The translations under genes and the position numbers were made by a program. Below, one piece after another: positions 16,794-25,981 of a stretch of 64,000 bases of DNA. This DNA is from an uncultured Arthrobacter sp. Lineage in GTDB: Bacteria; Actinomycetota; Actinomycetes; Actinomycetales; Micrococcaceae. The DNA lies in contig NZ_CANLSZ010000002.1 of NCBI RefSeq assembly GCF_947493765.1, positions 124,001 through 188,000 of the forward strand. Reading direction: 5' to 3'. The notes beneath the pieces were generated by a model. That model saw only the letters and a list, made by a program, of their open reading frames with translations, was not told the origin of the DNA and searched no databases. Positions within the stretch are counted from its first letter, which is position 1. Each line of letters begins with the position of its first letter.

Positions 16794-16831
16794 CGGGAAG
16801 ACCGTGCACGACCGGGAAGACCGTGCACGAC
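16794..16831 (+). repeat. 19-bp tandem direct repeat in the pta promoter region
   Basis: CGGGAAGACCGTGCACGAC occurs twice without a gap (16794-16812, 16813-16831), each copy holding a GTGCAC palindrome. It lies 45 bases before the pta start, about where an activator or repressor would bind. Confidence 0.6.
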
Positions 16832-16876
16832 GGACTCGAGATACCAGGTGTCGGACGAGCCTGCGAGACTGGGCTC

Positions 16877-18958
16877 ATGACCCGCGGAATCTATGTGAGC
16901 GCCATGACGAGCGGCTCCGGCAAGTCCCTGATCTCGCTCGGTCTGGCCGACATGCTGCACCGGCATGCGGACCGCGTGGGCTTCTTCCGGCCCATCGTCG
17001 AGGGCGATGATCCGGCCGCGGACCCGATGGTGCGCCTCATGCAGCGCTCGTTCGACCTACCCGCGAGCCGGGCCCGGGGCGGTCTGACGCGCGCGGAGGC
17101 CCGTGCCCTGCTCGTGAGGGGGGACCGGGCCGAGATCGACGCACGCTGCGTCGCGATCTACGGCGAGATCGCGGCGGAGTGCGACGTCGTGATCGTCGAG
17201 GGCACGGATCTCTCCGGCAACGACTCCGCCGTCGAGTTCGACCTCAACGCGCGCCTGGCCAACAATCTGGGAGCCATGGTGCTGGCGGTCGTCAGTGCCA
17301 AGGCCATGGGTGTCGGTGAGGCCGCGGATACCGTGGACGTGGCCCGCCGCGAACTCGACGCCGCGAAGGTCTCCCTCCTCGCCATGATGGTCAACCGGGC
17401 GGCCGACGACGCGGTCGCCTCCATCAGCGAGCAGATCCGCCCCGGGCGCTCGGGCCGGCCCGTCTACGTGATCCCGGAACTGACGGAGATCTCCCAGCCC
17501 ACGGTCTCGGAGGTCGCCGCCGAACTCGGGGCACGGCAGATCGCCGGTGACCCGAATCTCGAGCGCGACGTCGCCGGCGTCCGGGTCGCGGCGATGAACG
17601 TGGGCAATTTCCTGCACCTGCTCACGGACGGCGCCCTCGTGATCGTGCCCGGTGACCGCGCGGACGTCCTCGTGGCCACCCTCGCATCGTCGTTCTCGCC
17701 GGAGTTCCCCGTGCCCTCGGCACTGGTCCTGACCGGGGGCCTCGCGCCTGATCCGAACATCCTCGCCCTCCTGGCGCAGGCGCCCTTCCCGGTCTTCACG
17801 CTCGACGACGACACGTACACCGTGGCGCGCCAGGTGAGCGAGGTGCGCAGTGAGATCGCGAGCGGCCTGCGCCGCAAGGCTGCGGCCGCGCTCGGTGCCT
17901 GGTCCCGCCACGTCGACGAGAACGAGTTGCTCGAGCGTCTCGAGCTGCCGCGACCGGCCACCATGACGCCGCTGCGGTTCCTGCACGAACTGATCCAGCG
18001 CGCCCGGGCCGAGCGCCGCAGGATCGTGCTCCCCGAGGGGGAGGACATCAGGATCCTCAAGGCCGCGGAGATCCTGCACCGCCGTGACGTCTGCGACCTG
18101 ACCGTCCTCGGTCCCGAGGCGCGCGTGCGCGAGCTGGCGGCGACCCAGGGCATCGATCTCACCGGCATCACCCTCGTGGACCCCGCGACCTCGGAGCTCC
18201 GCGACGAGTTCGCCGAGGAGTACGCGCGCCTCCGGGCCCACAAGAACGTCTCGTTCGAGCAGGCGAGGGAACGCATGCTCGAGGGGGCATACTTCGGCAC
18301 CATGATGGTGCAGCTCGGCAGAGTGGACGGCATGGTGTCCGGTGCTGCCCATACGACGGCGAACACCATCCGCCCTGCCCTCGAGTTCGTGAAGACCAAG
18401 GAGGGCGTGAAGATCGTCTCCTCGGTGTTCCTCATGCTGCTGCAGGACCGCGTGCTCGTCTACGGCGACTGCGCCGTGAACCCCGACCCCGACGACGAAC
18501 AGCTGGCGGACATCGCCGTGGCCTCGGCCGAGACGGCGCAGCAGTTCGGCGTCGAGCCCCGCGTGGCCATGCTCTCCTACTCCACGGGCGCCTCCGGTGC
18601 TGGTGGGGCGGTCGACGAGGTGCGGCGGGCCACCGAGCTCGTGCGGCAGCTGCGACCCGATCTCGCCGTCGAGGGGCCCATCCAGTACGACGCCGCCGTC
18701 GACGCCTCGGTGGCGGCCTCGAAGCTGCCCGGGTCCGCGGTGGCCGGGCAGGCGACGGTGTTCATCTTCCCGGATCTGAACACCGGCAACAACACCTACA
18801 AGGCCGTGCAGCAGTCGGCCGGCGCCGTGGCCGTCGGGCCCGTCCTGCAGGGCCTCCGCAAACCGGTCAACGACCTCTCGCGCGGCTGTACGGTCGAGGA
18901 CATCGTCAACACGGTGGCCATCACCGCCGTGCAGGCCCAGCAGTCCGCCACTTCCTAG
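16877..18958 (+). CDS. pta: Phosphate acetyltransferase
   Basis: 693 aa, the long three-domain form. Residues 1-210 are the P-loop-like domain (GIYVSAMTSGSGKSLISLG, a BioD-type fold). The middle is a DRTGG domain with HLLTDGALVIVPGDRADV. The C-terminal 320 residues are the PTA catalytic domain (RIVLPEGEDIRILKAAEIL, then AMLSYSTGASGAGG). It converts acetyl-CoA and phosphate to acetyl phosphate and CoA. The ATG at 16877 has no RBS; GAGACT lies six bases upstream, a weak leaderless promoter. ackA follows 28 bases downstream, completing the Pta-AckA acetate pathway. Confidence 0.95.
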   Translation: MTRGIYVSAMTSGSGKSLISLGLADMLHRHADRVGFFRPIVEGDDPAADPMVRLMQRSFDLPASRARGGLTRAEARALLVRGDRAEIDARCVAIYGEIAAECDVVIVEGTDLSGNDSAVEFDLNARLANNLGAMVLAVVSAKAMGVGEAADTVDVARRELDAAKVSLLAMMVNRAADDAVASISEQIRPGRSGRPVYVIPELTEISQPTVSEVAAELGARQIAGDPNLERDVAGVRVAAMNVGNFLHLLTDGALVIVPGDRADVLVATLASSFSPEFPVPSALVLTGGLAPDPNILALLAQAPFPVFTLDDDTYTVARQVSEVRSEIASGLRRKAAAALGAWSRHVDENELLERLELPRPATMTPLRFLHELIQRARAERRRIVLPEGEDIRILKAAEILHRRDVCDLTVLGPEARVRELAATQGIDLTGITLVDPATSELRDEFAEEYARLRAHKNVSFEQARERMLEGAYFGTMMVQLGRVDGMVSGAAHTTANTIRPALEFVKTKEGVKIVSSVFLMLLQDRVLVYGDCAVNPDPDDEQLADIAVASAETAQQFGVEPRVAMLSYSTGASGAGGAVDEVRRATELVRQLRPDLAVEGPIQYDAAVDASVAASKLPGSAVAGQATVFIFPDLNTGNNTYKAVQQSAGAVAVGPVLQGLRKPVNDLSRGCTVEDIVNTVAITAVQAQQSATS

Positions 18959-18986
18959 CCGACACCGCCCTCCAGGACAGGACCCC

Positions 18987-20102
18987 ATGATCATCCTCGT
19001 CATCAACTCCGGCTCGTCCTCGCTCAAGTACCAGGTGCGGGACGGCGAGGACATCCTCGCCGAGGGCCTGGTAGAGCGCATCGGCGAGGCCGAGGTGCCC
19101 GATCATGCGGCCGCCCTCGACCGCGTGGACCGCGACCTGGCCGAGGCGCTCGGGGATCGTGGGATCGACGCGGTGGGCCACCGCGTGGTGCACGGGGGTG
19201 AGCGGTTCAGCGAACCGGTGCTGATCGACAACGAGATCACCCGCGCCATCGAGCGGCTCAATCCGCTGGCGCCCCTGCACAATCCCGCGGCCGTCACCGG
19301 CATCCGGGCGATCACGAGGAAATGGCCCGACCTGCCTCAGGTGGCCGTCTTCGACACCGCGTTCCACCGGACCCTGCCCGAGTACGCCTGGCGGTACGCG
19401 CTGCCCGACGAGCTGTACCGACGGCACGGCATCCGGCGCTACGGCTTCCACGGGACGTCCCATGCCCATGTGGCCCGGGGTGCGGCCGGACTGCTGGGCG
19501 TCGAAACATTCACCGGCGTCATCGCCCACCTCGGCAACGGGGCCTCGGTGACAGCGGTGCGCGACGGGGAGAGCATCGACACGTCCATGGGCTTCACCCC
19601 CCTCGAGGGCCTCGTGATGGGCTCCCGCTCCGGGGACGTGGATCCGTCCATCCTGCTGTTCCTGCTCCGTGAGGGGTACTCCGAGGAGGAGCTGAACGAG
19701 CTGCTCAACCGCGACAGCGGGCTCAAGGGCCTCACGGGTACCAACGACATGCGCTCCGTCACCAAGGCCGCGGAGTCCGGGGACGCCGCGGCGAGGACGG
19801 CGATCGACGTCGCCTCCTACCGGCTCGCGAAGTACGTCGGCGGGTACCACGTGGCCGTGGGGGGAGCTCAGGCGCTGGTCTTCACCGCCGGTATCGGGGA
19901 GAACGCCGGAGCCTTCCGCGCCGCCGTCGTCGCCAGGCTCGGCGCGCTCGGCCTCGAGCTCGACGCCGGGCGCAACGGTGAGCGCTCCCGGGAGGCCAGG
20001 GTGATCAGCTCCGCGGCCTCGGCCTTCCCCGTCTTGGTGGTGCCGACCGACGAGGAGGCCGCGATCGCGGAGGCGACGGCCGCCGTCGTGAACGGCCCGT
20101 GA
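18987..20102 (+). CDS. ackA: Acetate kinase
   Basis: 371 aa. It interconverts acetyl phosphate plus ADP and acetate plus ATP. Signatures are [12 protein letters not shown] at the N-terminus, [15 protein letters not shown] with the catalytic Asp, [13 protein letters not shown], the phosphate loop [14 protein letters not shown] and [13 protein letters not shown] near the end. The length is slightly shorter than the usual 395-400 aa, mainly from short loops. A weak AGGAC RBS precedes the ATG. Co-transcribed with pta, so the pair serves overflow acetate production or acetate uptake. Confidence 0.95.
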   Translation: MIILVINSGSSSLKYQVRDGEDILAEGLVERIGEAEVPDHAAALDRVDRDLAEALGDRGIDAVGHRVVHGGERFSEPVLIDNEITRAIERLNPLAPLHNPAAVTGIRAITRKWPDLPQVAVFDTAFHRTLPEYAWRYALPDELYRRHGIRRYGFHGTSHAHVARGAAGLLGVETFTGVIAHLGNGASVTAVRDGESIDTSMGFTPLEGLVMGSRSGDVDPSILLFLLREGYSEEELNELLNRDSGLKGLTGTNDMRSVTKAAESGDAAARTAIDVASYRLAKYVGGYHVAVGGAQALVFTAGIGENAGAFRAAVVARLGALGLELDAGRNGERSREARVISSAASAFPVLVVPTDEEAAIAEATAAVVNGP

Positions 20103-20166
20103 CCGCGCGATCCCGTCCTGCCGCCCGACGGGCACCCGCTCGGACTTCACCGGGCGCGGGAGGATC

Positions 20167-20505
20167 ATGACGATGCTGCGTATCACCGTCCTGTTCGTCC
20201 TGGCCGCGGGCGCCGAGATCGGTGGGGCGTGGCTGATCTGGCAGGCCGTCAGGGAGGGTAGACCGTGGTGGTGGGCCGGTCTCGGCATCATGCTGCTCGG
20301 GGCCTACGGCTTCGTCGCGACCCTGCAACCCGACCCGCACTTCGGACGGATCCTCGCTGCGTACGGCGGGATCTTCGTAGCGGGTTCGCTGGCCTGGGGC
20401 GTGCTCGTGGACGGCTTCCGACCGGATCGCTGGGATCTCATCGGTTCGGCGGTCTGCCTCGTCGGGGTCGCCGTCATCATGGCAGCCCCACGCTCCGCCG
20501 CCTAG
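20167..20505 (+). CDS. YnfA/UPF0060 family membrane protein
   Basis: 112 aa with four membrane segments and the family pattern [20 protein letters not shown] near the start, then [27 protein letters not shown]0060 proteins resemble small multidrug resistance pumps, but a transport role is not settled. GGGAGG lies just before the ATG at 20167; the second codon pair MTM gives a near alternative start. It follows ackA by 64 bases but is not obviously related to it. Confidence 0.88.
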   Translation: MTMLRITVLFVLAAGAEIGGAWLIWQAVREGRPWWWAGLGIMLLGAYGFVATLQPDPHFGRILAAYGGIFVAGSLAWGVLVDGFRPDRWDLIGSAVCLVGVAVIMAAPRSAA

Positions 20506-20579
20506 CACGGCACCCCAGGCGTGAGCTGCACCGCCGCGGCGGCGTCCTGTCCCACTGAACCGGGTCGGACACCGGGAAC

Positions 20580-20725
20580 GAGCGCTCGGTCCCAAGGAAC
20601 CACCGCGAACAGTGGGAGGGGCGCACCACGGAGCGCTCATTCCCACCGGACGACCGCGAACAGTGGGACGAGCGCACCACGGAGCGCGCGGTCCCACCGC
20701 ACGACCGCGAACAGTGGGAGGGGAG
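20580..20725 (+). repeat. 51-bp tandem repeat, three copies
   Basis: Three head-to-tail units start at 20580, 20631 and 20682. The period is exactly 51 bases and the third copy is partial. Each unit carries GAGCGC, then TCCCA, then ACCGCGAACAG, then TGGGA, so each can fold a small hairpin from TCCCA/TGGGA. It fills the gap between the convergent ynfA-like and azlD-like genes. All frames stay open across it because 51 is a multiple of three, but no real protein is apparent. Confidence 0.85.
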
Positions 20726-20759
20726 GCTGCGGCGGAGTGGGACCCAGGACCGGAGGGCC

Positions 20760-21071
20760 CTACGCGGCCCCGAGCAGCCGTGCCAGCCCGGCCGCGAGCG
20801 CTCCCACCAGCACCACCACGAGGAACGGCGCCCGCAGCCACAGGGCGACGGCGGCCGCGACGAGCGCAGCGACCCGGGCGTCCACGACGAGCGACTGACC
20901 CGACGCGACGGTGTTGGTCGCGGTCAGCGCCGCCAGTAGCCCGATCGTCAGGGACCCGGCGACGCGCAGCATCCTCGGATTGTCGAGGAGCCTCGCGGGA
21001 ACCAGGAAGCCGAGGAACTTCGTGGCGATCGACACCGCACACGCGACCAGGATCCATCCCCACAGACTCAT
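20760..21071 (-). CDS. azlD: AzlD family branched-chain amino acid exporter, small subunit
   Basis: 103 aa, with about four membrane segments. It begins MSLWGWILVACAVSIATKF and ends in two Ala/Leu/Val-rich spans, as AzlD/YgaH proteins do. It works as the small subunit with AzlC in exporting branched-chain amino acids or analogues. The ATG at 21071 overlaps the azlC stop codon by four bases (ATGA), so translation is coupled. Confidence 0.85.
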   Translation of the reverse strand: MSLWGWILVACAVSIATKFLGFLVPARLLDNPRMLRVAGSLTIGLLAALTATNTVASGQSLVVDARVAALVAAAVALWLRAPFLVVVLVGALAAGLARLLGAA

Positions 21072-21796
21072 GCCCCACCTCTCGGGGCGCCCGGGGCATA
21101 GGGCTCGACGTCGGGCTCCAGGCCCTCGCTCGGCGGCACGAAGCCCGACAGCCCGAGCACCGCGGCCACCACGGCCGCGATCAGGATGGGCACACCCGAG
21201 GGGACGAACGGCACGGCGACCAGGGTGATCACCGCGCAGACGACGGCGATCGCCGCCGGTTCCCGGGCCCGGATCCGTGGCCAGAGCAGGCCGAGGAAGG
21301 CGGCGACGGCGGCGCCGTCGAGCCCCCAGCGGGCAGGATCGCCCATCGCGTTGCCCACCACCGCGCCCAGAAGGGTGAACAGGTTCCAAAGGGCGAAGAC
21401 GCCGATACCGGCGGCCCAGAATCCCCGGCGCTGCTCGTCCGGATCCCGCTGGCCCGAGGCGGTCGCCGCCGATTCGTCGATGGTCAGATGTGCCATGACC
21501 AGCTTCCGCCACCGTGGGGGGCGCAGCAGGACATTGAGCTGCATGCCGTAGACGCCGTTGCGGATCCCCAGCAGGGCTGCCGCGGACATCGCCGAGATGC
21601 CGCTGCCCCCTCCGGCGACGACGCCGATGAACGCGAACTGGGAGCCGCCGCTGAACAGCAGCAGGCTCAGCGCCATGGTCTGGAGGACGTCCAGGCCGGC
21701 GGCCACCGACAGCGCCCCGAAGGACAGTCCATACAGCCCGGTGGCGACAGCGACGGAGAGGCCCACCCGGACGGCGGGGGATTTCAGGAGCAGCAC
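21068..21796 (-). CDS. azlC: AzlC family branched-chain amino acid exporter, large subunit
   Basis: 242 aa, with seven or so membrane segments. Typical AzlC features are LYGLSFGALSVAAGLDVLQT, SLLLFSGGSQFAFIGVV and GIRNGVYGMQLNVLLR. With AzlD it exports branched-chain amino acids. The first start is a GTG at 21796 that abuts a GGGAG, which is too close for an ideal RBS, so the true start may lie a few codons further in. No Lrp-type regulator is adjacent. Confidence 0.88.
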   Translation of the reverse strand: MLLLKSPAVRVGLSVAVATGLYGLSFGALSVAAGLDVLQTMALSLLLFSGGSQFAFIGVVAGGGSGISAMSAAALLGIRNGVYGMQLNVLLRPPRWRKLVMAHLTIDESAATASGQRDPDEQRRGFWAAGIGVFALWNLFTLLGAVVGNAMGDPARWGLDGAAVAAFLGLLWPRIRAREPAAIAVVCAVITLVAVPFVPSGVPILIAAVVAAVLGLSGFVPPSEGLEPDVEPYAPGAPRGGA

Positions 21797-21894
21797 CTCC
21801 CAAGGCTAGGTGACGCGCGGTCCGGCTTCCCATTCGTGGGTGATGGGTGAATAGTGGGGGAAGGAAGGCCTACTCAGTATCCGGAGGAACACAC

Positions 21895-23085
21895 ATGAAG
21901 GCAGTGACCTGGCAGGGCAAGCGCAACGTCAGCGTGGAGAACGTCCCGGACCCCGTCATCCAGGAGCCCACGGACGCCATCGTCCGTATCACCTCCACCG
22001 CCATCTGCGGGTCCGATCTCCACCTGTACGAGGTCCTCGGCCCCTACATGGCGAAGGGCGACATCCTCGGACACGAGCCCATGGGGATCGTCGAGGAGGT
22101 CGGTTCGGCGGTCACGAAGCTGAAGGCGGGAGACCGCGTGGTGATCCCCTTCAACATCTCCTGCGGCCACTGCTACATGTGCACGCGGGGACTCCAGTCC
22201 CAGTGCGAGACCACGCAGGTGCACGAGCAGGGCTCGGGTGCCGCGCTCCTCGGCTTCTCGTCCCTCTACGGTTCGGTGCCCGGTGGCCAGGCCGAGTACC
22301 TGCGGGTGCCCTTCGCCGACTACGGACCGGTCAAGGTCGGCTCGGACCTGCCGGACGAGCGCTACCTCTACCTGTCCGACATCCTGCCCACCGCCTGGCA
22401 GGGCGTCCAGTACGCGGACGTGCCGAAGGACGGTGTGCTCACGGTCTACGGCCTGGGTCCCGTGGGACAGTTCGCGGCTCGGATCGGCAAGTATCTCGGG
22501 CATCGCGTGATCGGCGTCGAACCCGTCCCGGAGCGTCGTGAGATGGCGGCGCGCCACGGGATCGAGACGATCGACTTCTCGGACGGAACCGCGGAGGAAC
22601 TGCGCAGCATGACCGGTGGCCGCGGACCGGACGCCATCGTGGATGCCGTCGGGATGGAGGCGCACGGCTCCCCCGTGGGCGCCTTCGCCCAGCACGCCGT
22701 CGGGATCCTGCCGGACACATTGGCACAGAAGGTGATGGAGACCGGTGGCAGCGACCGCATGACGGTCCTCCACTCGGCCATCGACGCCGTACGCCGCGGC
22801 GGCACGCTCTCCCTCAGCGGCGTCTACGGAGGAGCAGCGAGCCCCATGCCCCTGCTGACCATGTTCGACAAGCAGATCCAGTTCCGCATGGGTCAGTGCA
22901 ACGTGCGCCGCTGGACGGACGAGCTCCTGCCGATCGTCGAGGAGGCCTCCGATCCCCTGGGCGTCACCGACCTCATGACGCATGAGGTCCCGATCGACGA
23001 GGCACCTGCCGCGTACGAGAACTTCCAGAAGAAGACCGACGGCGCCATCAAGGTGATCCTCAAGCCGCAGGGCGTCTCCGCCTAG
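21895..23085 (+). CDS. Zinc-dependent alcohol dehydrogenase (formaldehyde-dehydrogenase-like)
   Basis: 396 aa from an ATG with GGAGGAACACAC in front. It has the zinc ADH pattern: CGSDLHLYEV (first Zn ligand), GHEPMGIVEEVG, the structural zinc lobe CGHCYMCTRGLQSQC and the NAD-binding YGLGPVGQFAA. The length and the insertion of about 40 residues before the Rossmann fold match the glutathione-independent formaldehyde dehydrogenase branch of medium-chain dehydrogenases. The substrate is not certain. Its 3' end faces a bidirectional terminator shared with the GH15 gene. Confidence 0.9.
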   Translation: MKAVTWQGKRNVSVENVPDPVIQEPTDAIVRITSTAICGSDLHLYEVLGPYMAKGDILGHEPMGIVEEVGSAVTKLKAGDRVVIPFNISCGHCYMCTRGLQSQCETTQVHEQGSGAALLGFSSLYGSVPGGQAEYLRVPFADYGPVKVGSDLPDERYLYLSDILPTAWQGVQYADVPKDGVLTVYGLGPVGQFAARIGKYLGHRVIGVEPVPERREMAARHGIETIDFSDGTAEELRSMTGGRGPDAIVDAVGMEAHGSPVGAFAQHAVGILPDTLAQKVMETGGSDRMTVLHSAIDAVRRGGTLSLSGVYGGAASPMPLLTMFDKQIQFRMGQCNVRRWTDELLPIVEEASDPLGVTDLMTHEVPIDEAPAAYENFQKKTDGAIKVILKPQGVSA

Positions 23086-23091
23086 CAGGCT

Positions 23092-23131
23092 GCAGGGGAG
23101 AGCGGTCCCTGCAGGAACCGCCCTCCCCTGC
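23092..23131. terminator. Bidirectional terminator between the ADH and GH15 genes
   Basis: A long hairpin, with a 9-bp outer stem (GCAGGGGAG with CTCCCCTGC) and a 5-bp inner stem, between two convergent genes. Confidence 0.7.
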
Positions 23132-23143
23132 CCACTTCCCTGC

Positions 23144-24958
23144 CTACTCCCGTGCCATGACCTCGTGGACGCCGGCCTCGCCGCGGGCGATCTGGAGGGC
23201 GTCGGCCGCCCGCACCAGGCCCAGGTGCGAGAAGGCCTGCGGGAAGTTGCCGACCATACGGTGGTTGACGGCGTCGTACTCCTCGGACAGCAGCCCGAGT
23301 TCGTTCGAATAGCCCACCAGCTGCTCCATGAGCCGCCCGGCCTCCTCACCGCGGCCACTCATCGCGTACTGCTCCACGAGCCAGAAGGAGCATGCCAGGA
23401 ACGGGTGCTCACCGGGGTCCAGGCCGTCGTCGGCGCCGTGCGTGCGGTAGCGCAGCAGCAGTCCCTCGCTGTCGAGCAGATCCGCCTCGATCCGTTCCAC
23501 CGTGCCGAGCATCCGAGGGTCGTCGTAGTCGAGGAACCCGACCTGGGGGAGCTGGAGCAGGGAGGCGTCCACCTCCGTCCCGCCGTACACCTGGGTGAAG
23601 GAGTTCAGCTCGCGATCGAACCCGCGCTCCATGATCTCCGCGTGCATCCGGTCACGGATGTCCGCCCACTCCTCGACCGGCCCATCCAGCCCGTGGTCGC
23701 GGACGGCGCGCACGGCGCAGTCGAAGGTGGCCCACACCATGACGCGTGAGTGCGTGAAGAACTGCTTCTTCCCCCGCATCTCCCAGATCCCGTGATCCGG
23801 ATCGTCCAGGTGATTCCTCGCGAACTTGATGAGGGCCCGCTGCAGCGGCCAGGAGAAGTCGTCCTCCCTCACCCCGTGGCAGCGCAGCTTCTCCAGCGCC
23901 ACCAGCACCTCGCCGACCACGTCGGCCTGGTACTGGTCCACGGCTCCGTTGCCCACCCGGACCGGCACGGAGTCGGCGTAGCCCGGCAGGTGGTCGAGTT
24001 CGCGCTCGGGCAGCCTGCGCTCCCCCGCCACCCCGTACATGATCTGGAGATCCTCGGGATCACCGGCGACGGCGCGCAGCAGCCAGTTGCGCCAGCCCAG
24101 GGCCTCCCCGGCGAAGCCGTGCGTCATCATGGCCTCGAGGGTCAGGGCCGCGTCGCGGAGCCAGCAGAAGCGGTAGTCCCAGTTGCGGGCCCCGCCGAAC
24201 TGCTCGGGCAGCGACGTCGTGGGCGCTGCGACGATCCCGCCGGTGTCCTCGTGCGTGAGGGCGCGCAGGACGAGTAGTGAGCGCCGGACGGCGGCGGAAT
24301 AGTGGCCGTCGCCCTCCGAGCTCGCCTCCCAGGCCCGCCAGTAGCTGATCGTGGCGTCCAGGGCCTCCTCGACGTCGAGTCCGCCGGGGGTCTCGCGGTG
24401 CGAGGGGTACCAGATCATCTCGAGGTCCACGACGTCGCCCCCCGACACCTCGAAGGTGCCCCGGTGCGTGTTGTCCTCAGCGTGCAGCCGCGGCCCGCGG
24501 AGCAGGAGTGCGTCCGGCCCGGCGATCGCCAGCAGTGCCGGGCCGTCGTCGCCGGAATGCTGCGTCACCCACGGGACGATCTCGCCGTAGCCGAAGCGGA
24601 TCTGCAGCTCCTGCCGGAACGTCACCCTTCCCCTCAGGCCCTGGACGCGCCGGATCACGTTGGCCCGCCGGTCGGCGACGGGCATGAAGTCCGTGACGAG
24701 GGCCTCGCCCTCGGGGGTGCGCCAGTGGGTCTGGAGCACGAAGGTGGAATCGATGTAGCTCCTGCTCACCACCTCCGCCCGCGATGAATCCGGCGTGACG
24801 AGCCAGCGGCCGTGCTCCGGGGTGCCGAGGAGGGCGGCGAACACGGAATCCGAGTCGAAGCGGGGGAAGCACAACCAGTCGAGGCTCCCGGTCCGGGAGA
24901 TCAGTGCACCCGTGTGGAGATCGGACAGGAGCGCATAATCCTCGATGGGTGTTCGCAT
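23144..24958 (-). CDS. Glycoside hydrolase family 15 protein (glucoamylase/trehalase-like)
   Basis: 604 aa from the ATG at 24958. It opens with PIEDYALLSDLHTGALIS and GSLDWLCFPRFDSDSVFAAL, the usual N-terminal super-sandwich of bacterial GH15 proteins. The (alpha/alpha)6 barrel shows RNWDYRFCWLRDAALTLEAM and later GEHPFLACSFWLVEQYAMSG, with Glu residues expected at the catalytic positions. No signal peptide, so it acts in the cytoplasm. Actinobacterial members include true trehalases and glucoamylases. Without a nearby trehalose or glycogen gene the substrate is open. Confidence 0.9.
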   Translation of the reverse strand: MRTPIEDYALLSDLHTGALISRTGSLDWLCFPRFDSDSVFAALLGTPEHGRWLVTPDSSRAEVVSRSYIDSTFVLQTHWRTPEGEALVTDFMPVADRRANVIRRVQGLRGRVTFRQELQIRFGYGEIVPWVTQHSGDDGPALLAIAGPDALLLRGPRLHAEDNTHRGTFEVSGGDVVDLEMIWYPSHRETPGGLDVEEALDATISYWRAWEASSEGDGHYSAAVRRSLLVLRALTHEDTGGIVAAPTTSLPEQFGGARNWDYRFCWLRDAALTLEAMMTHGFAGEALGWRNWLLRAVAGDPEDLQIMYGVAGERRLPERELDHLPGYADSVPVRVGNGAVDQYQADVVGEVLVALEKLRCHGVREDDFSWPLQRALIKFARNHLDDPDHGIWEMRGKKQFFTHSRVMVWATFDCAVRAVRDHGLDGPVEEWADIRDRMHAEIMERGFDRELNSFTQVYGGTEVDASLLQLPQVGFLDYDDPRMLGTVERIEADLLDSEGLLLRYRTHGADDGLDPGEHPFLACSFWLVEQYAMSGRGEEAGRLMEQLVGYSNELGLLSEEYDAVNHRMVGNFPQAFSHLGLVRAADALQIARGEAGVHEVMARE

Positions 24959-24997
24959 CGTCCTACTCAACCACAGCACACCGGTCGGACGCCCGCA

Positions 24998-25864
24998 TCA
25001 TCCGCCCGGCTCGGCCATGGCCTGCAGGATGAGCGCGGGTACGTCCGAGGTGAGCTCCTGGACACCGAGACCGGCGAGGAAGTGCGCGTCCTCCACCGTG
25101 TTGACGGTCCAGACCCGCACCCGGGTGCCGTCCGCGATCCACCGCCGCACCCGGTCGGGGTGGTCGCGCACGTACTGGACGCCGGGTCCGGCCAGCCCCA
25201 CCACCTGCTGGTCGATCAGCTCCTCGCTGTCCCGCTGGGCCCCCTCCAGCACGTCGATCAGGGCGCCCTCCGCCACGGACCCGAGACGCAGGGCCTCCCT
25301 GACCTCGCCGGGGTCGATGTCCGCCACCAGCTGGCACACCTGATGGTGCGGCGCGGACTCGAGCAGCTGACGCACCGAGTCCGGGTTGAAGCTCATGAAG
25401 CTCACCTCCACCCCGCCGACCATGGACGACTCCGGATCCCAGCCCTCGTCCATCAGGAACGCGATCAGCGCCTCCTCGAGCCGGAGGCCGAACGGACTCG
25501 GGTGCTTCAGCTCGACGGCCAGCCCGACGGGGCGGCCGGCACGGCGCAGCAGGAGCAGCAGGTCCCCCAGGGTGAGGAGCTGCTCTCCCGGACCGCCGTA
25601 CGCCGGAGGGATGTCCACGCCCTTCCAGGAGGAGACGTCGAGCTCGCGCAGTTCGGCCAGCGTGTGGTCCGCCACGTCCCCGGTACCGTCCGTGGTGCGA
25701 TCCAGCGTGGTGTCGTGGATGCAGACGAGGTGGCCGTCGCGGGTCAGGTGCACATCGCACTCCACGCCGTCGGCGCCGTCGGCCAGCGCCTGCAGATAGG
25801 CCGCCCGGGTGTGTTCGGCGAAGGAGCCGCTGCTGCCGCGGTGGGCGAGGATGACAGGGGGCAC
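24998..25864 (-). CDS. Glycerophosphodiester phosphodiesterase
   Basis: 288 aa, GTG start at 25864 with AAGGA nine bases upstream. GDPD TIM-barrel motifs are ILAHRGSSGSFAEHT (catalytic His and Arg), VECDVHLTRDGHLVCIHD (metal Glu/Asp and second His) and VGLAVELKHPSPFG (metal Glu). It hydrolyses glycerophosphodiesters to glycerol-3-phosphate and an alcohol. There is no signal peptide, so it is a cytoplasmic member. The long open frame upstream is a high-GC shadow. Confidence 0.92.
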   Translation of the reverse strand: MPPVILAHRGSSGSFAEHTRAAYLQALADGADGVECDVHLTRDGHLVCIHDTTLDRTTDGTGDVADHTLAELRELDVSSWKGVDIPPAYGGPGEQLLTLGDLLLLLRRAGRPVGLAVELKHPSPFGLRLEEALIAFLMDEGWDPESSMVGGVEVSFMSFNPDSVRQLLESAPHHQVCQLVADIDPGEVREALRLGSVAEGALIDVLEGAQRDSEELIDQQVVGLAGPGVQYVRDHPDRVRRWIADGTRVRVWTVNTVEDAHFLAGLGVQELTSDVPALILQAMAEPGG

Positions 25865-25981
25865 GGGGCACGGTCCTTCGCGTGGTCGACGGCGTCGGTC
25901 CACCGTACGGGACGCCGTCGGCCACGCGCCATCGCCCTGCGGCGGGGACGGCGTCGGCGGCGCGTCGATACACTCGGGAGG

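Noticed and set aside
14179-16878. A 899-codon open frame on the minus strand over the reductase and desaturase
   Set aside because: Antisense to two enzymes with complete catalytic motifs; no recognisable domain.
20580-20725. CRISPR array
   Set aside because: The units are contiguous with no unique spacers between them, and no cas gene is near.
20521-20898. A repeat protein with 17-residue units
   Set aside because: The repetition comes from the 51-bp DNA repeat and is open in several frames; no RBS, and it runs into the azlD gene antisense.
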